Below are positions 8,301 through 13,279 of a stretch of DNA of 13,279 nucleotides, one piece after another. Made by a program: the position numbers and the translations under genes. Location: NCBI GenBank assembly GCA_902496005.1, contig CABUZI010000046.1, positions 1 to 13,279 on the forward strand, read 5' to 3'. Under the pieces are notes generated by a model. It was not told where the DNA came from and did not search any database. It saw only the letters and a list, made by a program, of their open reading frames with translations. The stretch is from an uncultured Collinsella sp. Lineage in GTDB: Bacteria > Actinomycetota > Coriobacteriia > Coriobacteriales > Coriobacteriaceae. The first letter of the stretch is position 1. The number at the start of each line of letters is the position of its first letter.

Positions 8301-8339
8301 GCGGCGCGGAACCAGCCTCCCGCGCCGCTTTTCTTTTTT
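8301..8339 (+). terminator. Strong rho-independent terminator/attenuator before mnmA
   Basis: GCGGCGCGG (8301-8309) pairs perfectly with CCGCGCCGC (8320-8328) and is followed by TTTTCTTTTTT (8329-8339). It may terminate cysK read-through. If the -10 box at 8291-8296 is real, it would act as an attenuator for mnmA. The mnmA ribosome site AAGGAG (8354-8359) lies just beyond. Confidence 0.85.
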
Positions 8340-8368
8340 GGCCACATGCCACCAAGGAGAACCTCCCC

Positions 8369-9469
8369 ATGCACAACAAGCGCGTGCTCGTCGCCATGAG
8401 CGGCGGCGTCGATTCTAGCGTGACCGCGTACCTGCTCAAAAGCCAGGGCTACGAATGCGTCGGCGCCACCATGCGCCTCACCTGCCCCGCGCCCGACCCC
8501 GCCACGGGCACGAGTAAGGTCGACCGCGACATCGCCGATGCAAAGGCCGTCGCCGAGCGCCTGGGGATACCCCACCATGTGCTCGACCTGCAGCAGACCT
8601 TCGACCACAGTGTTATCGAGCGTTTTGTGAACGCCTACCAGGAGGGGCTGACGCCCAACCCGTGCATCATCTGCAACCGCCACATTAAGTTTGGCGCGTT
8701 GCTCGATGCGGCGCTGGACATGGGCTGCGACTACATCGCAACGGGACATTACGCCAAAACTAGCCAGGCGCCCGACGGCACCTGGCAGCTGCATCGCGGC
8801 GAGGACCCCAAAAAGGACCAGAGTTACTTTTTGTATTCGCTCACGCAAGAGCGCCTGGCACGCACAATCTTTCCGCTGGCAGGCCTGAACAAGGAGCGCG
8901 ACGTGCGCCGCATTGCCGCCGAGCAGGACTTCATCAACGCCAAGAAGGCCGAAAGCGAGGACATCTGCTTTATTCCAGACGGTGACTACGCGGGCTATAT
9001 CGAGCGCCGCTGCGGACATCCCGCTGCACCGGGCGACATTGTGTGGCGCGACGGCAGCGTGGTCGGACGCCATAACGGCGCGTTGCGCTATACCATCGGC
9101 CAGCGCAAGGGCTTGGGCGTCGCGATGGCGCATCCCGTGTATGTGACGGGCGTCGATGCCGCCAACAACACCGTGCATCTGGGCGAGGCCGAGGACCTAA
9201 CGGCCACAGCACTCACGGCCGACGACTGGATCTGGAGCGCGCCGGACGCACGCATGGAGGCCGAGCTCGATGCCGGCGGCATTCGCGTAGGCGCCAAGTA
9301 CCGCTACCGTCAGAAAGACCAGGCAGCGACCCTTACGCGTGACGAAGACGGGCAAATGCTGCTAACTTTTGACGAGCCACAACGAGCCATCGCCCCCGGA
9401 CAGGCCGTTGTGGTCTACCGCGGCGACGTCGTCCTGGGCGGCGGCACCGTGACCGGCGCACTTAAGTAG
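8369..9469 (+). CDS. mnmA: tRNA-specific 2-thiouridylase MnmA
   Basis: MnmA uses ATP and a protein-bound persulfide to make 2-thiouridine at the wobble base U34 of Lys, Glu and Gln tRNAs. The 366-residue product has the PP-loop AMSGGVDSSV (residues 9-18), TPNPCIICN with the catalytic C102, HIKFGALLDAALDMGCDYIATGHYAK, DPKKDQSYFLY, and SEDICFIPDGDY with the second catalytic cysteine, C200. The C-terminal beta-barrel domain (TIGQRKGLGV onward) is complete. AAGGAG lies 9 nt before the ATG. The sulfur donor (IscS/SufS-type desulfurase) is not in the window, but the neighbour cysK makes the cysteine such an enzyme would use. It ends at the inverted repeat 9488-9550. Confidence 0.97.
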   Translation: MHNKRVLVAMSGGVDSSVTAYLLKSQGYECVGATMRLTCPAPDPATGTSKVDRDIADAKAVAERLGIPHHVLDLQQTFDHSVIERFVNAYQEGLTPNPCIICNRHIKFGALLDAALDMGCDYIATGHYAKTSQAPDGTWQLHRGEDPKKDQSYFLYSLTQERLARTIFPLAGLNKERDVRRIAAEQDFINAKKAESEDICFIPDGDYAGYIERRCGHPAAPGDIVWRDGSVVGRHNGALRYTIGQRKGLGVAMAHPVYVTGVDAANNTVHLGEAEDLTATALTADDWIWSAPDARMEAELDAGGIRVGAKYRYRQKDQAATLTRDEDGQMLLTFDEPQRAIAPGQAVVVYRGDVVLGGGTVTGALK

Positions 9470-9487
9470 CCCCATCCCCTTCATAAA

Positions 9488-9550
9488 TTGCGGTGAAATA
9501 GGGACTGTTTAAGCGTTTAAAACCGCCAAACAGTCCCTATTTCACCGCAA
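9488..9550. repeat. Large perfect inverted repeat between convergent genes
   Basis: Two 23-nt arms (9488-9510 and 9528-9550) are exact reverse complements; the core reads AAATAGGGACTGTTT / AAACAGTCCCTATTT. The 17-nt centre contributes a further partial stem (GCG...CGC, TT...AA). It lies 18 bp after the mnmA stop codon. No U-tract follows directly, so it is not a textbook terminator. The perfect symmetry and GGGACTG core suggest a REP/MITE-like palindromic element that may also stop transcription. Confidence 0.75.
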
Positions 9551-9561
9551 CTTAGAGAGGA

Positions 9562-9597
9562 CGGCCTCGGTCGGTACTGCCGTATCAGCCGAGGCCG
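9562..9597 (-). terminator. Hairpin after the M42 peptidase gene
   Basis: CGGCCTCGG (9562-9570) pairs with CCGAGGCCG (9589-9597), with an inner CGG/CCG stem, starting 8 bp after the peptidase stop codon on the minus strand. Only TCCTCTCT follows, so it is a weak terminator by itself; the palindrome at 9488-9550 may help. Confidence 0.5.
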
Positions 9598-9605
9598 CTG
9601 CATCG

Positions 9606-10634
9606 CTAGCGCTGTACGTAGGCGCGGACGAGCTCGAAGGTGTTGCGCACGCCGTCGATGTGGCTGCGCTCGTAGTTGTGGCTCGCGTACACGCCGGGGC
9701 CGATCAGACCATGGCGAATGTCGTAGCCGGCCGAGAGCGTGGCCTCAACGTCCGAGCCGTAATGCGGGTACACGTCGATGGCGTAATCGAGCTCAAGCTC
9801 GCGCGCGATATTGGACAGCGTGGTCACCAGATCGTAGTTGTAGGGGCCGCCCGAATCCTTGGCGCAAATCGACACCATGCGCTCGGTGCAGCCCAGGTCG
9901 TCGCCCACGCAGCCCATGTCCACGCTGATCATCTCGCGCGTGTCGGCCGGCACAAAGGCACCGCCATGGCCGACCTCCTCGTACACGGTAAAGAGCAGCG
10001 AAACCTTACGCGAAAGCGTCACCTCGCCAGCGGCGACGGCACGCGCCAAGCCCAGCAAAATGGCGGCCGAAAGCTTGTCGTCCAGGAAGCGGCTCTTAAT
10101 GTAGCCACTCTCCGTCACCGTCGTGCGAGGGTCCATAGCGATGATGTCGCCAGTCTGAATACCCAGCTCGAGCACATCGTCCTTGCTGTCGACGTTCTCG
10201 TCGAGCAGGATCTCCATGTTCTTCTCGATAGTCTTGACCGGCTCGTCGGCCACGTGCGCCGAAGGCTCGGTATTGAGGACCACACCCGTGTACACATTGC
10301 CGTCGCGCGTGTAGACGGTGCAGTTCTCGCCATCGGCCGTAGACCACTGATGCCCGCCGATCGTCGTGGGGCGCAGACGACCATTGTCCTTGATAGAGCG
10401 CACCATAGCGCCCAGGGTATCGACATGGCTCGCCAACACGAGCGGCTCACCCTCACCACCAAGCTCAACGAGCACGTTGCCCTTATTAGAACGCTCAGGC
10501 CCAAACCCCATATCGCGCAATGTTTCCATTAGATAATCAGTCGCCGCACGGGTATAGCCGGTAGGCGAAGCAATCGAGGTAAGCGCCTTCAGCTGGTCAG
10601 TAATATAGGAGAGCATAGAATCCATCTTGGACAC
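9606..10634 (-). CDS. M42-family metallo-aminopeptidase (glutamyl aminopeptidase/FrvX-like)
   Basis: This is a cytosolic two-metal aminopeptidase of family M42, members of which trim peptides and often form large tetrahedral assemblies. The metal and catalytic signatures are in order: ASHVDTLGAMV (metal histidine and aspartate near residues 67-69, counting from M at 10625), SRFLDDKLSAA (bridging aspartate), VYEEVGHGGA (catalytic glutamates), VDMGCVGD (aspartate ligand) and ASHNYERSHIDGV (last histidine). I chose the GTG at 10634 because AAAGGG lies 8 nt upstream; the ATG at 10625 would have 17 nt spacing but is possible. The longer frame to 10688 lacks a ribosome site. Length is about 342 residues, normal for the family. 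Substrate specificity cannot be told. Confidence 0.9.
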   Translation of the reverse strand: MSKMDSMLSYITDQLKALTSIASPTGYTRAATDYLMETLRDMGFGPERSNKGNVLVELGGEGEPLVLASHVDTLGAMVRSIKDNGRLRPTTIGGHQWSTADGENCTVYTRDGNVYTGVVLNTEPSAHVADEPVKTIEKNMEILLDENVDSKDDVLELGIQTGDIIAMDPRTTVTESGYIKSRFLDDKLSAAILLGLARAVAAGEVTLSRKVSLLFTVYEEVGHGGAFVPADTREMISVDMGCVGDDLGCTERMVSICAKDSGGPYNYDLVTTLSNIARELELDYAIDVYPHYGSDVEATLSAGYDIRHGLIGPGVYASHNYERSHIDGVRNTFELVRAYVQR

Positions 10635-10752
10635 CAAAGTCACCCTTTCATATCGAATTAAACCCACAGCAACAATACCACCACGCACAATTATTTACCT
10701 AGCGAGACAACCCATCGAGCTTCTCAGAGCAGCGCCTGTCACGATAACGAGC

Positions 10753-10881
10753 CGGCGGCCCCTGCCCGTTAGCCCCAGAATCTTTCCGCAGGACAGAAGG
10801 AGGCCCCGCCGCACGTAGTGCGCAACGGGGCCTCCGACATGTCCGAGGACGATTCTGGGGCTAACGGGCAGGGGCCCGCCG
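10753..10881. repeat. 129-bp nested palindromic element between fucO-like and M42 genes
   Basis: The outer arms are 24 nt and perfectly complementary (10759-10782 and 10851-10874; core TTAGCCCCAGAATC / GATTCTGGGGCTAA), extended outward by CGGCGG/CCGCCG with one bulged C. Inside lie GGACA/TGTCC (10791-10795, 10840-10844), GGAGGCCCCG/CGGGGCCTCC (10799-10808, 10826-10835) and a tip, CGCAC-GTA-GTGCG (10810-10822). It begins 7 bp after the fucO-like stop codon. No U-run follows on either strand. It could act as a terminator or 3'-end stabiliser, or be a MITE/REP-type mobile palindrome; I see no target-site duplication. Confidence 0.85.
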
Positions 10882-10888
10882 AACCAAG

Positions 10889-12055
10889 TTAGGCAGCCGG
10901 GCAGATCTTCTTGAAGAGCTCGATGACGTCGTCGAGCGTTGCCTCGCGCGGGTTACCCGGGAAGCAGGCGTCGGCCATGGCGTCCTTGGCCAGGACCTCG
11001 ATCTCGTCAGCCTTCATGGCCTCACAGACGTGCGGGATGTTCACGTCGGCGGAAAGCTGCTTGACGGCGGCGATGGCGGCATCGGCGGCCTCGGCGGTGC
11101 TCATGCCCGTGGTGTCAACGCCCATGGCGACGGCAACCTTGGCCAGGCGCTCAGCGCAAACCGGCTTGTTGAACTCCATGGCGATCGGCAGCAGCATGGC
11201 GCAAGCGACGCCGTGCGGGGTGTCGTAGTGAGCGGACAGGGTGTGAGCCATGGCGTGGTCGATGCCCAGGCCAACGTTGGAGAAGCCCATGCCGGCGACA
11301 TACTGGCCAAGGGCCATGCCCTCGCGGCCGGAGCCGGGCTGACCGGACTTGGCCTCGGCGACGGAGTCGCGCAGGTTCTCGCTGATCAGCTTAATAGCCT
11401 CAAAGTGGAACATGTCGGAGAGCTCCCAAGCGCCCTTGGTGGTATAGCCCTCGATGGCGTGGGTCAGAGCGTCCATGCCGGTGGAAGCGGTCAGGCCGGC
11501 GGGCATGGAAGCCATCATATCGGGGTCGACGACGGCGACCTCGGGGGCGTCGTTGGTGTCGACGCACACGAACTTGCGGACCTTCTCGGGGTCTGTGATG
11601 ACGTAGTTGATGGTCACCTCGGCAGCGGTACCGGCGGTCGTCGGCACGGCGATGGTGAACACGGCATGGTTCTTGGTGGGAGCAACGCCCTCGAGGCTGC
11701 GGACATCGGCGAACTCGGGGTTGTTGATGATGATGCCGATGGCCTTGGCGGTGTCCATGGAGGAGCCACCACCGATGGTCACGATAGCGTCAGCCTCGGC
11801 GGCCTTGAAGGCCTCGACGCCGTCCTTGACGTTCTGGATAGTGGGGTTGGGCTTAATCTCGGAGTAGAGGCTCCAAGCGATGCCGGCGGCGTCGAGCTCG
11901 TCGGTCACCTTAGCGGTAACGCCAAACTTAACCAAATCGGGGTCGGAGCAGACGAAGATCTTCTTGTAGCCGCGACGCTGGAGCTCGCCGGGGATCTCCT
12001 TGATGGCGCCGGAACCATGATAAGAGATGGTATTGAGAACGAAACGATTAGCCAT
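10889..12055 (-). CDS. fucO: Iron-dependent alcohol dehydrogenase, lactaldehyde reductase (FucO) type
   Basis: This group III Fe-alcohol dehydrogenase most resembles E. coli FucO, which reduces L-lactaldehyde to 1,2-propanediol with NADH during anaerobic fucose/rhamnose breakdown. Shared stretches recalled from FucO include MANR at the start, NNPEFADVRSLEG, TTAGTAAEVTINYVITD, GMALGQYVAGMGFSNVGLG (FucO EMALGQ...) and GNPREATL near the end. The NAD-binding GGGSSMD is at 95-101 and the iron ligands are D195, H199, H267 and H281. The product has 388 residues. The ATG at 12055 has GGGAGG 6 nt upstream; the longer frame from 12097 has no such site. No other fucose or rhamnose genes lie nearby, so it may act on another aldehyde. 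An inverted-repeat cluster lies upstream. Confidence 0.92.
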   Translation of the reverse strand: MANRFVLNTISYHGSGAIKEIPGELQRRGYKKIFVCSDPDLVKFGVTAKVTDELDAAGIAWSLYSEIKPNPTIQNVKDGVEAFKAAEADAIVTIGGGSSMDTAKAIGIIINNPEFADVRSLEGVAPTKNHAVFTIAVPTTAGTAAEVTINYVITDPEKVRKFVCVDTNDAPEVAVVDPDMMASMPAGLTASTGMDALTHAIEGYTTKGAWELSDMFHFEAIKLISENLRDSVAEAKSGQPGSGREGMALGQYVAGMGFSNVGLGIDHAMAHTLSAHYDTPHGVACAMLLPIAMEFNKPVCAERLAKVAVAMGVDTTGMSTAEAADAAIAAVKQLSADVNIPHVCEAMKADEIEVLAKDAMADACFPGNPREATLDDVIELFKKICPAA

Positions 12056-12114
12056 TGATAGCCTCCCATCGTGTGCGGGGCATCCATTACGCCCCACGCT
12101 ATGAGTCCCATCCT

Positions 12115-12169
12115 AACGCTTTTGAAACAAAAAACGCGTGAGAACATCAAAAGTGTTAAAGCGTTTCAA
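12115..12169. promoter_or_regulatory. Candidate operator cluster upstream of the fucO-like gene
   Basis: Three related motifs lie 60-115 bp before the start codon: AACGCTTTTGA (12115-12125), TCAAAAGTGTT (12147-12157; inverted, one mismatch) and AAAGCGTTTCAA (12158-12169; inverted). The first two are centred 32 bp apart, about three helical turns. Central CG with A/T flanks is reminiscent of LacI-family sites, but a CcpA cre consensus does not fit. No strong -35/-10 pair was found; TTGAAA (minus strand, 12164-12169) is a possible -35. Confidence 0.4.
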
Positions 12170-12178
12170 CAGATGATG

Positions 12179-12215
12179 AAAAATATTGCGGCAAAGGGAC
12201 AGCCCCTTTGCCGCA
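12179..12215 (-). terminator. Rho-independent terminator of the DUF1275 gene
   Basis: A perfect 12-bp stem (TGCGGCAAAGGG 12187-12198 / CCCTTTGCCGCA 12204-12215) with a 5-nt loop is followed on the minus strand by ATATTTTT. It starts 6 bp after the stop codon at 12221 and separates this gene from the fucO-like gene downstream. Confidence 0.85.
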
Positions 12216-12220
12216 TTCGG

Positions 12221-12937
12221 TTACTTTCGGCAGCCCTCTTTCAAAGCCTCGGCCGCAACCTTCCAGCGTAAGCGCAAATCGCGCTCGCGGTCGATGAACA
12301 TGATGGCAAACGCGACAAACAGCAGCAAGCTCGCCACGACGATGGCGTGCAGGCCCATGCGCTCAATACACCAGTTGCCCAACACGGCGCCAAACACAAA
12401 GGTAAAGATCACGCCAAAGTACAGCAGGCCGTTTTCCAAAAAGCCGCGCCTGTGGGTGATGATGTAATCGTCCACGTTTTGCAGCGCGTTGCGCAAGTTG
12501 CCGATGCACATGGTCGTAGCGATGCCGTGACCGTGGATCTTGCGGAAGCTCTCAACTTGCATACCGCAGGCAAACGAGGTGAGGCAGTTGGCGAGCAGGT
12601 TGAAATTGCCGCCGGGGATAAAGCTCACGCCCAGCAAGATAACGGCTTCAAAGAACACCGTCACTTGGCGCCAGTGAATCACGCTGCCAAACCGCTCGTG
12701 TACCAGATCGGCAAGCATAATGCCCACGGCAAACGACACCACGGGGAAGAAATAGCGTCCCGCAAGTGCCCAGTTGCCCTCCGAGATGCTCACGCCCACG
12801 AGCAGGATGTTGCCTGTCTGCGCGTTGGCGAAAACATGATCGCGCCCAATGTACGAATAGACGTCCATAAAGCCACCGGCGAGCGCCAAGATAATGCCCA
12901 GCTCGATGGACTCCGATATCTGTTTGGCACGCTGCAT
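12221..12937 (-). CDS. YoaK/DUF1275-family membrane protein
   Basis: This 238-residue polytopic membrane protein belongs to the DUF1275 (YoaK) family, whose function is not established. The signature is near the N-terminus: LALAGGFMDVYSYIGRDHVFANAQTGNI (starting about residue 17; shown here only up to the TGN block), with the conserved G-x-x-D and Q-T-G-N. GMQVESFRK and TTMCIGNLRNAL in the middle are also typical. About six hydrophobic segments lie near residues 12-30, 58-76, 93-110, 112-128, 167-188 and 195-213. The ATG at 12937 has AAGGAGG 10 nt upstream. The frame stays open to 13168, but the upstream part is charged and unlike the family, so I exclude it. It has its own terminator downstream. 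Confidence 0.87.
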   Translation of the reverse strand: MQRAKQISESIELGIILALAGGFMDVYSYIGRDHVFANAQTGNILLVGVSISEGNWALAGRYFFPVVSFAVGIMLADLVHERFGSVIHWRQVTVFFEAVILLGVSFIPGGNFNLLANCLTSFACGMQVESFRKIHGHGIATTMCIGNLRNALQNVDDYIITHRRGFLENGLLYFGVIFTFVFGAVLGNWCIERMGLHAIVVASLLLFVAFAIMFIDRERDLRLRWKVAAEALKEGCRK

Positions 12938-13116
12938 CGTCGTGCATCCTCCTTGTTGACGACTCTCTCGTGCGTTGGCGGAAACATAGCCGCCGTTCAT
13001 ACTGTAACCCATTGACAACATGGCGTGCGCGCGAGACGGGTTCTCCAACGCGCAGATACACAGTCTGGAAACAAACAGCGGGCGCGGCGCCGACACCCGA
13101 CGCCTCGTGTACTCCA

Positions 13117-13149
13117 CCAGTCTTTTTAGCGCCGTCCCAAAAAGACTGG
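13117..13149. promoter_or_regulatory. 11-bp perfect inverted repeat upstream of the right-edge gene
   Basis: CCAGTCTTTTT (13117-13127) and AAAAAGACTGG (13139-13149) are exact complements with an 11-nt gap. TACAAT (13151-13156) follows directly and would suit a -10 box for the plus-strand gene at 13188, placing the repeat over the -35 area. An operator is the simplest reading; a hairpin in a minus-strand transcript or a small element end is possible. Confidence 0.45.
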
Positions 13150-13187
13150 TTACAATTACGTGCAGCATACAGACACCGGGAGGGATC

Positions 13188-13279
13188 GTGGCAAAAAAGC
13201 CTCAGCACGCTCAGAACAACCAGCGCAGTCAACAGGGCAAACAGGGCCAGCAGCAAAAGCGTGGCGGTAAGGCGCAGGC
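13188..13279 (+). CDS. Unidentified protein, N-terminus only
   Basis: A GTG start (13188) follows GGGAGGG (13178-13184), which is close but usable, and a TACAAT box about 32 bp upstream. The 30 codons visible encode a polar, low-complexity Lys/Gln/Asn-rich start (MAKKPQHAQNNQRSQQGKQG...). It has no hydrophobic segment or signal peptide so far. Such a tail is typical of a disordered, possibly nucleic-acid-binding or pre-membrane N-terminus, but the part in the window does not allow a family call. It diverges from the DUF1275 gene. Confidence 0.6.
   Translation, partial: MAKKPQHAQNNQRSQQGKQGQQQKRGGKAQ

Noticed and set aside
8195..9178. 327-codon minus-strand open frame opposite mnmA
   Set aside because: MnmA catalytic motifs on the plus strand settle the coding strand.
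9660..10532. 290-codon plus-strand open frame opposite the M42 gene
   Set aside because: M42 metal-binding motifs on the minus strand settle the coding strand; this frame has shadow-type composition.
11030..12058. 342-codon plus-strand open frame opposite the fucO-like gene
   Set aside because: It is a mirror of a confidently identified gene, with a Gly/Asp/His/Val-rich sequence without domains.
12158..12169. CcpA-type cre site upstream of the fucO-like gene
   Set aside because: The spacing between TG and CG is one base short of the cre consensus, and the other copies fit worse.

Overview
The window reads as ordinary chromosome from a high-GC Gram-positive bacterium. Codon third positions are strongly G/C-biased, Shine-Dalgarno sites are clear, and the gene types (AddAB, a YerC/TrpR-like regulator, a YvlD-type membrane protein, Rrf2 + CysK, MnmA, M42 peptidase, FucO-like alcohol dehydrogenase, DUF1275) fit an anaerobic gut Actinomycetota of the class Coriobacteriia. 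Collinsella or a close relative is my best guess from overall style; it is an inference, since no rRNA or species marker is present.

Layout. 1-5250 (minus): the addB-addA recombination operon, addB first, with addA running off the left edge. 5381-5408: a rho-independent terminator separates it from a YerC-type regulator (5435-5734, minus). 6059-6424 (plus): a small YvlD/phage-holin-4-type membrane protein that converges on an Rrf2-family regulator (6567-6995, minus) across a bidirectional terminator. 6996-7248: a divergent control region with a good sigma-A promoter, a dyad between its -35 and -10 boxes and a structured leader for cysK (7249-8187, plus). mnmA (8369-9469, plus) follows, preceded by a promoter-like box directly abutting a terminator. 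An M42 aminopeptidase (9606-10634, minus) converges on mnmA across a perfect 23-nt inverted repeat. A 129-bp nested palindrome lies between it and a FucO-like iron alcohol dehydrogenase (10889-12055, minus). Then comes a DUF1275/YoaK membrane protein (12221-12937, minus), and at the right edge the first 30 codons of an unidentified plus-strand gene (13188 onward).

How the genes connect. AddA and AddB should form the double-strand-break resection complex; AddB here lacks a recognisable Walker A, so AddA would be the only motor. The Rrf2 regulator, cysK and mnmA form a sulfur-themed neighbourhood: a regulator with four clustered cysteines diverges from cysteine synthase, and MnmA consumes sulfur derived from cysteine. 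The remaining genes look like separate transcription units.

No complete undescribed system (defence island, CRISPR, BGC, phage) is visible. The most interesting material is intergenic: several large palindromic elements at gene borders, some sharing a GGGAC-type core, and the cysK and mnmA control regions.
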